Source: Aaosphaeria pasadenensis
Lineage: Eukaryota > Ascomycota > Dothideomycetes > Pleosporales
Reading direction: 5' to 3'
Assembly: GCA_022813625.1 (NCBI GenBank)
Contig: JAKLMB010000009.1
Coordinates: 1-64,000 of the forward strand
DNA: 64,000 nucleotides
Shown: positions 46,011 through 57,223 of the stretch, piece after piece
Position numbering within the stretch: position 1 is the first letter of the stretch
Layout of the letters: each line of letters begins with the position of its first letter
Translations under genes and position numbers: made by a program
Notes under the pieces: generated by a model
What the model was told of the DNA's origin: nothing
Seen by the model: the letters and a program-made list of their open reading frames with translations, nothing else
The model's database searches: none

Positions 46011-48435
46011 ATGGAGGGATCCACTTCTAACACTGATGGAGCGGGAATTGCCAATGGAAATGGAGCCACCGATCGCACCGAGGCAGAGAGTAAGCAAAAC
46101 GGCATTGGGAATACCAATGGCGACACCAGAAAAGATGCAACTTATGCAGCGACAACGGTGACATCACCTTTGTTGCTCAATGCCAATCAACCATCATACA
46201 ATTCAACGACTGCTGCGCAACGCACTGAGAATGGAAGGAATGAAGATGGAACCAAGAAAGATGACGATCTCAGCGATTCCTCCAAACGCGCAACCTCGTC
46301 CAAGCATGTCCGCATGGCGGAGCATCTGCAACGTCCACACCTCGCTGCTAATCACCGTAGTCTTAGTGATGCGATGAGAGCAGTACGGAGCCGTGAGGAG
46401 CAAGAAACGCTCCTCACTGATGATGAAATCGCGGACCCAGATGGCTGCTTGAGAGAAGACAGTAGTCGACTTGGGCCTCGTGAAGTCTTTCATCCAGATC
46501 CACACAGTGCACTCGATGTCTACTATACTATTCATCGAGTAAGGAGATTGGTACTAGCGAGCATTGATGATCCGTACAGCATTGAACAAATGAAGGAGCC
46601 AAGAATGAACGTTCTGATTGTAAAGCCTCTTGTAGATCGGCTGTACGATGAGGACGATGTTTCAGTCGGTAAGTCTGCGCTGGTTTTGCTCCGATCGTGT
46701 TCATATCGACTAACCTTAATGATAAGTCTACTGCTTGTTGGTTAATAGGATGCAATTCCTTCATGAACAATCTTTCCAGCCTCACCATCAAAGTGTTAAT
46801 CTCACGCGTGCAAATTTATGCGAACTGGTAGCTTTGAAGATGCTGCGGTTATACGACGAGGACAAAAGCGGCCGACCAGGCCTGCTTAGACTTGCCAACA
46901 TTCTTGTCGCGCCATTCCAACCATTCCAAAATGCTCCTCCAGAGGTTTGTCCCGAGCGATCTGAATGGCACTATCAAAAGCAAGGTGGCTACGAGGGCAA
47001 GTTGACCGCTCTGGAGGTGGCCATCGTGTCTGAAAGCAAACTATTCCTTAGCAGCTCGGCATCCCAGAAGATTATAGATGCTGTGTATCGCGGTAGGATC
47101 GTTTATACGCCAACTGCATTCCTCGATATCATTCCCGATCATTACAAGCATAAGCCAATTTCCTTATACGATCCTCGCAAAGCGCCATTGCTCAATCAGT
47201 ACCGTCTCATCGTACCACGGAATCGTAATATTATCGAAGTTGTTCAGTTCATGATTCTATTAGGTCTTTACTGCTTGTGCATGATGAACAGAGACAGCAC
47301 CGCCAATAGCAACTTCACTGCACCCGAAGCGTGGTTCATGGTGTATGCAGCCGGCTGGGTTTTGGATGAATGCCTGTCCGTCCTGGAACATGGGTGGGTC
47401 GTCCATACTCAGGAACTATGGGCATTCCTTGATCTCACATTCGTCTTTATCTACTGGCTTTACTTCATATTGCGGATCTACGGATTTGTGACTGACGATG
47501 CCGAAGCTGGGCGGCAAGCACTCGACATTCTTGCTATTGCATCCCCAGTAGTATTTCCTCGTCTTGCTTTCAACCTCATGCCAGAGAATATGCTTTTCAT
47601 CTCCCTCCGAGCCATGGTGAAGGAATTTACCGCACTTACACTCATCGCTGTTTGGTGTTTCGGCGGCTTTCTCCTCGCACTCAAGTGGCTCTCCATGGGA
47701 AACCCCAACATCGACTTCGCCGACTCTCCTGCACCCGTCACCATCTCCAAATGGATGCTCTGGATTTGGTTCGGACTTGACGGCACTGGCATTCAACAAG
47801 CTCCACGCTTTCATGAAGTACTTGGACCAACCTTGATGGTGATTTACGCCTTCCTCGGCAATACACTCTTCCTCACAGTTCTCGTCTCGATCCTCTCCAA
47901 CACATTTTCCAAAATCGCCGCCTCTGCAACCGCCGAAATCCAGTTTCGCCGCGCTGTCACCACGTTCGAGGGCGTGAAATCCGACTCTCTCTTTGCATAC
48001 CGACCCCCCTTCAACATCCTCGCCCTCTTCATCCTTCTCCCTCTCAAATTTTTCCTTACACCTCGCTGGTTTCACAAAATCAACATCACCCTCGTCCGCA
48101 TACTTAATGCCCCAATTCTCCTCCTCATCGCCCTCTACGAGCGCAAATACCTCTGGAATGCGCCGCGCCCACAACGCACGCTTGGGCCGTCAAAGCGCGA
48201 AACATGGAGCATCTGGAGCTGGAAGAGTTTCAGTCCGCATTCAGATCTGCAAAAAGTGTTCGAAGAGGAGCCACCGCAATCTGTCTGCGAGAGGATAGAA
48301 GAGCAAGACGAATTGGAAGACGCCATTTTGGAACAGAGTTTTGCTGGGACGGGTGTCGGACAGAGGGGAATCAGTCCCGGAAGCTTTCGCGTCGGAGGTA
48401 GGCGCAGGAGATTGAGCAGTGTCTGGCACGAATGA
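46011..48435 (+). CDS. YVC1: Vacuolar TRP-type calcium channel YVC1 (TRPY1)
   Basis: Two exons (46011-46668 and 46727-48435) joined across a 58 bp intron (GTAAGT donor, CTAAC branch point, AAG acceptor), which restores DEDDVSVVYCLLVNRMQFLHEQ; 788 residues. The ATG at 46011 is the first in frame. The protein should be a mechanosensitive cation channel that releases calcium from the vacuole. Residues 1-110 are a disordered cytosolic leader, and about 150-380 form the N-terminal helical domain. The membrane part starts near 388 (IIEVVQFMILLGLYCLCM). The pore loop contains WFGLDGTG near 567-574. The last helix (LMVIYAFLGNTLFLTVLVSI) is followed by SNTF, as in the family. An acidic cluster lies in the C-terminal tail (EEQDELEDAILEQ), similar to the Ca-sensing acidic stretch of yeast Yvc1. 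Confidence 0.92.
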
Positions 48436-51412
48436 TTCGTCACTTCTTCCCAAACATGCGGTCTGGAGGTTACATTTTTTTTTGTTTTTTTTTGTTTCCG
48501 TGGCGTTGGGTTTGTTTGCCACGGGTCTTGGCACGTAGCGCTGGTGGATGTGCTGTCCTATCCTTCGGGATTCCGCCTTTCCTTGTTTAGTGGCTGCCTG
48601 GTGGTAGCAAACGGCAGAGGTCCTGTCCTCTGTTCTCCAGTACATATATACGTCGAACCTGCTCAAGGTATCGATCGATCAGATACAACTATATTATATA
48701 TACCCCCTTTTCATAGTTTTGACCTAACTGCTCGCGCTCTCATGGCCTCCTTGCCTGATTGACTACTACGCTAATCTGGAACTGTTTGCACTCAGTCTGC
48801 GGGAGGTGCCACTACTCTCAGCGTCGCGAAAGACTATAACCCACCACTCCCAGCGACGCGATCGCTCAGAAAGTATTCTTTTCCCCTGCTCCATCAAATG
48901 ATGGCAATCATTTACTAACCGTGTCCTTCCAGGCTCGTTCGAAAGGTCCCTGTTGATTGTTCCTTGATCACAAGTCAGCCAACATCCCACGTCCATCCTC
49001 TACCAGGTCGACGATAACCCACGTCAATCATCGTGCAAACTTTGGTGCCACTCTCGCCACAGCTCTTGTCTTGTCCGCCTTGCTATATAACATGACCAAC
49101 AAGTCCTAGCCCCTTTCAACGGGACTATCATCCACTCCTAGAACGTGCGGAAAATGCAGTCGACCGCCTTGTCCTATAGCGAAACATTCATGCTACTTTC
49201 TTTCTGCCCGGGGCAAACCTTTCAAGTCTTCACCACCTGGACTTTGAACAACTCAGAGGGACAGTGAAATGGGAAGGAAAAGGCTGTTTGAAGATGCACC
49301 TGGGAAAATTCAACGATATATGGCCCGATGCGTGACTTTGTGGTGTAAGTTATACGCGTTGTCTAAATGAAATCCTGCAATGAAGGTTTTTTTGCTTTGG
49401 GTACATTCATTGCTGACTTGTAAATATAGATCTCGGGCCAACACACGGCAGCTTTGTCGACTCTTCACGATATATATCCCGTCCCTTCATCTTTTTCGAC
49501 AAAGGATACATCTTCGATTGAAGCACACATGATGCAGACATGGTTTTCTGTCATCTGTTTTCGCAATATACGAACGGAAACTTCATCTCGGTTATCTCCA
49601 CACAACCACCAAGCCGAATCCAAACGTCCACCGATTGCATGGATGAAGAATTTCATGCGTCCTCTTCTTCATCAAGTACGATGAAGCATTGAATGCATTA
49701 CAAACTTGGCACACCCAACTGTTACCCTTTATATATATACCTTATGACATCTCCACGGCAAAGCAAAGGCAAGCCGTCGCTGTCCGGGTTCATCATGTCT
49801 GCAATAAGACATCATGCCTAACAGCAACAACACAATCGATTCCCCACTCGACGGGCAAGAGGCATTCGCGCTCTATATATCTCCAAGCCGTCCACACAGT
49901 CACCCTTTCATTGCAAGGGCCTAGCGGTCATACACAGATCTGGTGCCTACCAGAGACTTAATCCAGACTGGTGGCTTAGTGCAAAGATCTCGCACAGATT
50001 ATATACATTCTCACCGAGAGAATAGTCGGGCCAGATTGGCGGCCGATGGGTTTCCAAGATGCAGGCACGTCGTCCTTCATCCAAGTTTTAACCCCGGCGG
50101 CGCCAAACTGTTGGAACAAACTGTTGGCACCATTACCCCTTCATCCAGGCAGCTTCAGGACGACTACTAAAACACTCCACCTAAGAGCTTCCGATTAGAC
50201 GCTCTTAACAGGTCTCATATATAATTGTCGGATTGGGAGGGGGGAGGAAATCCTCTCTTGACATTTCTTGGTTGGTACTTGGGATCTTGTCAGTCTGGCT
50301 TGAGATGATGTGCTGATTGGGCAGAGGCAGTAGTCAAGCATTTCAGGAAACGCGAAAAGAAAGGGAGCAAGTTGCTCACTTTTCTACTCGACACAATGCT
50401 TGTACGGACCCGAGAAAGCGAAAAGACGCCTCATACTGTCTCGCATCTTGCTCTTGCTTCTAGATGGCATAGAAGGGAGAGACACGAATCTATACCCAAC
50501 CGTCACTCGTAGGCACGCAACATCCTTCCGACTACACGATCGCAAGGTCTTATGACTCCCTGCCTTATGTCTGTCTCGCGAGGCTACCAGAACAGCAATA
50601 TATGCAACAGACACCTCTCGACGTCCTTATATAAGCGCGACCCAACGTATTCGACACAAGGACAGCTGAATTCCTCCAGGTCGCATCGGTATCTTGGATA
50701 CCCTCTTAGATTCTTATCCAGCGGTGTTCTTCCGGGATCTAGACTTCCATCGCGAAGTATCTTATGACGGGCACAGTCGATTTGCCTGGAGACGCTAAGA
50801 AACTATAAATTCTGAACTGGGAGTTCCCTTTTCAAACTGGATCCCTAGCGAGCAAATATATATTTCGGTATCGGACATGACACCCCTAGTTTGCTTTCGT
50901 TTGGATCGTGTGTTGAGAACAAAACTCAATTGTGCTAGTAGCATTTCGAAATTATAATAATTTTCCGCCCTGAAGTAGTGACTGGGCGATATGAACTGAT
51001 AGAGCATCATTCTGTAGTGACTGCCTGCCTGCCTTCCCACAGTTGCGTACAGAACTATGAGCCTTGTTCTTTTTAACATGACCTCGTCTTAAAACGTGGA
51101 TGCTGCAGATTTCCTCGGCTATGAGTCTCTCGCCGCAGATATTCGCATCAATTACATCTGAGTGATCAGAGTAATTGTGTGAATGTTGGGAAATTGCTGC
51201 GCGTATGTCGAAATTCATGTGATGAGAGATTCAAGTAGATTCCTGGAACGAGTAAAAAACATGACATACCGCTGATCGCTGTGCAACTTGCGTGATGTTT
51301 ACTATAATGAACACTTGAGTACACGACTGTCCTCTAAATAAATTACTCCTATGTACCCTCTTACAACTCAAACATAGATACAATTGTCCTGGCCATTATG
51401 GGCTGGTTCGAT
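48436..51412. other. Intergenic, 3 kb, no supported gene
   Basis: It follows YVC1 and precedes the secreted-protein gene on the other strand. It contains T-rich tracts just after YVC1 (48475-48500) and otherwise mixed sequence with only short overlapping frames. Nothing else is seen. Confidence 0.6.
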
Positions 51413-51655
51413 TTATGGGCAGTTCGCGCTTGCCTCCTCTTGAATAGGGCATCCTCCGCAGATACCGTTGTTCGCGGGCAAATAAACTTGTTCCTTCCAG
51501 CAGCACCAGTCGACACTTGAGCACACGCCTTGAGTGGCAATTTGGATCTCACAGTCGACACAGCCGTTCTGTCTTGCTTGCTTGCGGATGGTGGGAGATG
51601 CCGCGGCGATGGTTGCGCCGAGAGCGAAGAATGAGAAGATTGTCGCGAATTGCAT
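51413..51655 (-). CDS. Small secreted cysteine-rich protein, effector-like
   Basis: An uninterrupted 80-codon frame. Residues 1-20 form a clear signal peptide with a hydrophobic core (FATIFSFFALGATIAAA) and small residues before a likely cleavage at Ser20 or just before it. A short basic spacer with Arg24, Lys25 and Arg28 follows. The mature part has eight cysteines: 32, 35, 45, 51, 52, 66, 69 and 79. They are arranged as two CX2CX9C modules on either side of a CC pair, so all could form disulfides. The size, secretion signal and even cysteine number match fungal effector candidates or antimicrobial peptides, but I recognise no named family and no function is proven. The gene is isolated, with about 3 kb of empty DNA behind it. 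Confidence 0.75.
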   Translation of the reverse strand: MQFATIFSFFALGATIAAASPTIRKQARQNGCVDCEIQIATQGVCSSVDWCCWKEQVYLPANNGICGGCPIQEEASANCP

Positions 51656-53097
51656 GTTGTCGGATGGAATTGTTTGAGACTAATTTTTGGTAAGCATACT
51701 TTCAACATTGGGAACAAATGCGATCGTCTAGGAAGGGTAGCTCTAGCAGGGAGTTGGTGGCAGAATGCGCCGGACTTGTACATACTGGTTTTATTTGGAT
51801 TGGATCGGTCTGTTGTAGTGTAATGTTGTAGGGTGGAGGGTGAGATTTGCTTGTTGATTCTGGAATCTATAATCGTTCTTCAAGCTATTATTTATACACT
51901 GGATCGTAGATATGCTCTCCTTACAACGTCATGCCTCCGACCCAATGTTGGAACCAACAGGATAATTTCGAGGCTGACTGTTAGTACACATATCTCGTAT
52001 GTGTGGCCTAATACCAAGAGACGTTTGACCCATCCCCAACCCCGGATTCCACAAATCTGTAGAACGCCTTGAAACCTTGGATCGTCTAATGCACATCTCA
52101 GCCACAACGGGGAATAATATACCCTGCTACATCACTATTTATTAGCATTGAGTGGCTGATTTTCTGAATGTTGCTTCCGTAATACTGTCACGGAATTGAC
52201 ACGCGAAGGAATTTTACAACTTGGCGTGTCAATCAGTTTTCGCGCACCCGCCAAGGGACACGAAGTAATGTAAAAAGGCTATGCCATGCCCAAAGGTCTG
52301 ATTTAGACTAGTATGGAGACTGGTGAACCATAAACTCTTAGTAACGCCGTGGACGAGATTCTTTTGAGTTGGAACGGTCGTAAGTTTCGAAGTCGAGCCC
52401 AGTATGAGGACGGCCTTCATCGTTACGTTGCTATTTACGTCGAGGAGACTTCCGGCGCCGAGAAACAAGTCTAGCGGTAATTCTTTTGGAGGATTTTACC
52501 GCGCTCGGAGACCTATAATCAGAGAGGAAAGATCGTCAATGTATTTGACCAGGTGGGTGTTCCGAGCAGCACGCCTGACTTCAAAGTCAAAGTCAATCTT
52601 CTGATAGCCATCACTAATTCGCGCGCGAGTATAGATAACTATTGAGGCGATCCGCTGGTATTGGAAACAACTACATATGTCAATCGTATTCCTATGACGC
52701 CGTTTACCGAATAATCTCTGCAGCTGGATGGGAGCACCAAGCGGCAAGCCTTGTGGACCAACTGCATCAGACAAGTGAAATAGTTTCGACAACCGACCTA
52801 TGCATCTCAGCGATAGGAACGCCTTAGAGAGTTATGCAAAGACATACATGCCAGATTCTGTGGATACCATTCTGTTCATGAAGCATGATTGTATTGTTCT
52901 TCAAAGCAAAATCACATTTGCTCATTTAGGTGCCCTTTTTGATATCATCGATCCTGATGGGGGGAAATAAAGTTCGATTGGGTTGTTGCTCCTTCTGGGG
53001 TAGACAATGCTATTTGAAAGTGACTACCAAGGGAGTGAAGCTCATTTCGTATAATTCTAAAGTCCGCTTCAGCGCAGTATTCAATCATCTCTAAAAT
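51656..53097. other. Intergenic, no supported gene
   Basis: About 1.4 kb between two minus-strand genes. A minus-strand frame at 52496-52792 contains a moderately protein-like piece (RISDGYQKIDFDFEVRRAAR), but it has no recognisable domain and no consistent exon partner. It may be a decayed gene fragment. Confidence 0.5.
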
Positions 53098-54600
53098 CTA
53101 ATGTACGTGCTTCTTCAAATACTTCGTTGCTAGGACTTCAACAAGAATCGCAAGACTTCCACCCAAAGCATCGCCGCCAAAATTTCCCAAGCCCCCATAA
53201 CTCATGGCAAAGCTCCTAACTTCCTCCGGCTCACCTTGCCGCCTGAAATCGTCCGCAATCTTGTAGTTAGTGTTAGTAACCCCTCCACCCACACCACCAC
53301 CTACTAGGAACAGGAAAACAACCCAGACAGGGTAAAATTTTAGGAAGGGGCTGAAAAGTTGGACGACACCGATGACGACAATTGCTATTTGCATGATAGC
53401 CCAGCCCCAGATGAATGTAAGCTTGAACCTCATTGACAAAGTGGAGAAGAGGAATTGACCAAACCCGTATGCAAGATCTGTCGCAGCACATGTTAGCTGA
53501 ATCTATAATCTATCGTGAGCACGATCACCTACAACATATCTCAAACTGCAAATCCCCGTGAGGCGAACCCTTAAAACTCCTCAAGTCCTGAAGCGTAGGG
53601 GATAGGCCTAGCATTGTTGTAATTGCACTGGTCGTGCAAAGTAGCAATGGAACAACGTAGCGTGGAAGAATGATCTTGAAGAATAGCCCGAGACGTGAGC
53701 GATCTTTGCCAAAGCCTCCTGGACAAGTTTTTTCTACTTGCAGAGGCGTGGCCGATTTGAATTCGCTCTTTGTTGAGTTTGACTCGGTCGAATCCCCGCT
53801 GGGTGAGTCGCGACGATCCATTGCAAGCCCTCGTACACGCTCAGCCTCTCCCCTCCTCTCACTGCTCAACATTATCCACCAGACAGGGCAGATCCCAATT
53901 GGAAGGGCCATACATGTCCAGAATACCTTTTTCCAGGACTGTTCTAAGGGCTTCATCAGGGCAATGTATAAAGCTGGGCCGAACACGACGGAAAACCCAC
54001 AGCCACTGCTGAAAGACACCACTGTGAATTGTGGGAAGGAAGCTGCAACAGCGAGATATGTGTTGGAACCAAACGCGTAGGTCGCCCCTCCTAACATTGT
54101 TCCCACCACGGGGCCTGCTACATTTGAGCCGAGAGTGCAGATACCGAAAGATGCTACACCTGCTACTACCAGTATCATGGTTTTGAGCGTATATGGAATC
54201 AAGTGTGCAAAGAGAGGAGTCGCAAAAGACGTGATCGCGGCGGTTACAAAGGCACACAGGCCGTAAGCTCCTGTAACTCCGGTAAACATGGCCTTTGCAG
54301 CGGCAGTTATTGTCGTACAGGGTAAGCCGACCTGTGAAACAAATGAGTATCGAAGAGTCCAAGTTGGGAAATCTCTACATTCGAGCGTCATACCAGCATT
54401 CCCAGCAAGAAAAACGCTATCGAGTCGGTCGAGAGATAAACTTTAATATTGCGGGAATGTTTTTCATCATGTTGCTCCTGGGCTCCATTGTGTACGGTAT
54501 TTGATTGAATTTCCACTGAGGACCGATTCTTGTCTTGGAGTTCGTTCTTGTTATCGATTTCAGAGCTTTCGGCGTGCGTACTGTACTCTGGGCCAGACAT
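53098..54600 (-). CDS. CLN3/battenin (Btn1)-family membrane protein, divergent
   Basis: Three exons (54394-54600, 53533-54331, 53098-53477) with introns of 62 and 55 bp; 461 residues. CLN3/Btn1 proteins sit in the vacuolar or endosomal membrane and affect pH, basic amino acids and lipid turnover. Family features: an acidic cytosolic N-terminus, a first membrane segment with SIAFFLLGML, FSSGCG in the fourth or fifth segment (CLN3 has FSSGTG), a long polar loop with Ser/Glu/Lys after IMLSSERR, and the final GGGVGGGVTNTNYKIADDF followed by SFAMSYGGLGNFGGDALGG, which mirrors the last CLN3 helices. About ten membrane segments are visible. It differs enough from typical Btn1 that a second, lineage-specific copy is possible. 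The donor of the second intron (GTAGGT) was chosen for phase. Confidence 0.83.
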
Positions 54601-55348
54601 TTTAGTAACTTTGCACCTGAACAGCAGATGAATTTTCAAAAGATTTACTCTGTATATGTCCTTACATTGTAATGGCCCGGAGGGCTCTAATTAAATGCAG
54701 GCACGGCGTAAAACCTCTGCGAGAAATGCACTCTCAGGCCTGTTGTACCTTGTCAGACTCCTGAGATGCGTGGCCAAATGCTACTTACCTGTTCTGCCTG
54801 GTCGAAAACCAGCGCTTGGCCGCAGCACATAATTGCTCCCACCTGAATGGGAAGGTCGTAGATTGATCAAAGTTTCACCGCCGGCGGTATTTGATGACAA
54901 GGTCAAATGCGATTGACTGGTACGAGAGTGGACTGGGTCCGATATTAAAGGATGTTACCGGAGCCCCGATACGCTTAAGCGCCGAAGTACAGAATGGGAG
55001 GAAAGAAGCGAATCGGAGTCGAAAAACAAATCTGGTGTTACACAAACTCTCAGCTGAAGAAAAAACGTTTTCCACATTGGGATCCAGGCACATTATTCCG
55101 TCTTGTGCTAATTCAATTGGGAGTCATTACCTGGTCGCCTGGCTGTCTATTTTTATCGAGTACGAATTCTAACTCAAACATTCCACGCAATTGCGGCAGG
55201 CATCATGATTGTCACTTAATCTGAACGGCTTTTTCTATGCGTTGTTCATTTGCATCTACAACCACGAGATTTAGATTGACTATGAGAAAAGATCACTAAG
55301 CGCTTGTTTCTTGCTAACTATGTCTATCTATGAAATCAAGAAACAATT
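54601..55348. other. Intergenic, no supported gene
   Basis: About 750 bp between two minus-strand genes, presumably the CLN3-like promoter and the 3' end of the oxygenase gene. Nothing else is seen. Confidence 0.6.
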
Positions 55349-56563
55349 TCAAGACCAAAGAATGAGAGTCGGCGGTTTTCCATTTTCCCCAGGAAGTAGA
55401 CCCACAAACGAACTGAGCGTGTATCGTACCAATTCCTCCGGTCGATCCCATGCTCGATCGCATGGCTTGACTTCGTGAAAGTTTCTGAAAGTTTTGATTA
55501 GTTGCATTAAAATCGATCACTTTGGAGAGACAAGCTTACCGTGGGTTGAAAAATGTAAGGTCACCTTCGATTGCGCTCAACGCCTTGAAAAGATGACCCT
55601 GAACGCCCGTCGGCTTATAAGCATATCTGGGGAATTCTTTCTGAAAATTCCGATCATCTTCAACGCCCTGCCACTGGCGATCGTAGATGATTGTATCGCC
55701 ACCTGGTATCTTCTTCAACAGAATGTTCCATGTGAGTTGCCCGGCGATCCTTCCTATCTCCCAATCTGGGCCGTCCTGCGCTGGTCGTTAGACACTGAAA
55801 GCTGGACCTATCCATCCCAGAAACTTACATATTGACCGAAGTCCGGATGGATCTGAATGTAATTGTCGACCACCCGCAGTAGTCCGCAGAAGTACTTCTT
55901 GTCCCCTTCCAGCGCAATTCTCGTTTCCAAGCCCGTGATCTCCTGGAGTGCAGCAGCGACTCGGCCAACAATGTCGATGTTTGTTTCAGCCTTTATGCGA
56001 TCTTGCAGGCTATTTGCTTCTTCGATCCCCTCGAAATATGCTTTCTTGTCTGGATTGGTCAGAGTGAATGGGCAAGATTTAGAGGAGGTTTGTTTACTTA
56101 CCATATCTATTATCGAACTGCGTGATTCCGACAGATCCAACACGGGGAAAGACCATCTTTAAATCGTAACAGCCCTGCATGATGAGCTCGTGAATTGGTG
56201 AAGATTCAGAATACTCTAACTTACAACTCTATGGGACTGGATTACTTCGGCCACTTTCTGACACTCATCGCTAGAGAGAAACCCCGTGTGTCGAATGGAT
56301 GGAATTACATTGTTGAAGAGATCCCAGATTGCATCCTTCGTTAAGGGTTGGTCCTGAAGCGTATGCCAGTTGGAAGTGACTTGAATTTTTGGGATTGGCG
56401 CAATTGGCGAAATACTGTCGTGTTGATCATTCACCAAGGCAGGCTGGACGTTTGACACCGGATTCGAATAGCGGCTGAAACGTCTCTGGTTGCAGGAGGA
56501 ATATGCTAGGAGACGTGGCTGGCAGACAACACGGCGAAATGAGAGTCTGGTAGAAAACATCAT
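55349..56563 (-). CDS. 2-oxoglutarate/Fe(II)-dependent oxygenase
   Basis: Five exons (56225-56563, 56102-56174, 55829-56040, 55540-55775, 55349-55484) with introns of 50-61 bp give 331 residues. Phases agree at all four junctions. The facial triad is visible: His202 and Asp204 in IHPDFG and His290 in NFHEV, with Arg307 (RYTLSSF) a likely co-substrate ligand. Supporting strands include QLTWNILLKKIPGGDTIIYDRQW and the terminal GLLPGENGKPPTLILWS. Because aspartate is present, hydroxylation or desaturation is expected rather than halogenation. Residues 1-37 are rich in Arg and Ser without acidic residues and could direct the protein to mitochondria. The substrate is unknown. It lies between the CLN3-like gene and the NLR on the same strand. 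No biosynthetic core enzyme is visible nearby. Confidence 0.82.
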
Positions 56564-57223
56564 GGCATTGTTCAAAGGAAGAATTTCTTAGAGAGATAGA
56601 AAGGTTTTCTGTTTTCATGCACAAATGGTATGTTGTTTGAGTGAAAAGGCACATACATGTGTCTCTACCGGAGGTGCTTATGTGAAAGCCCTCTGCACAT
56701 GCAGGCACATTGACCGGTGAATGGTTGAGGCTTAAAGTCGGTCTCCTCCGTATGTAGTGGCCAGGCTGAAATGCCAGCTGAGTTGCAATAGTCAAATTTT
56801 GCATCCTGGAACCCCGTAAACTTGGATGTAACGGACTTGTGAAGTCGGCCAGAAAAGGCTGCAAGTCTTCCATTCCGATGTCTTGCGTCACTTCTGGGCA
56901 AATAAGGCGGACGGAACCTTGCACTCAGCCGTACGCAAACGAAAAATAGCTCAGCCTGCTGCAATGTCATGTCCACCCCGCATTGTCAGTCGGCCTAACT
57001 TGTTATCAATTACATGATTGTCAACAGATACGGCGCAATTGAATGTGATTGGCTCGGGATTTCCGACAAAACTTGCACCGGAGGTGCCTACAGCACTGAT
57101 TCTGGACTTTGTAGATGTAAGGTGATCCAGATCCCAGCTCTCGTGTTGCAACAATATTGGATGAATTCATTTGATGCATGTTTAAATTAATTTCGTCGTA
57201 CTTCGCAACATTTGACTATCAAT
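56564..57223. other. Intergenic, no supported gene
   Basis: About 660 bp between the NLR stop and the oxygenase start, both on the minus strand. Overlapping frames here have no recognisable features. Confidence 0.6.

Noticed and set aside
52229..52800. Minus-strand frames with a protein-like piece (RISDGYQKIDFDFEVRRAAR and LVKYIDDLSSLI).
   Set aside because: I could not connect the pieces by plausible splicing or match them to a family. The YIDD string is not in a reverse transcriptase context. Possibly a relic, but not supported.
56427..56924. Minus-strand open frame of 165 codons between the oxygenase and the NLR.
   Set aside because: It partly overlaps the first oxygenase exon in another frame and has no recognisable features.
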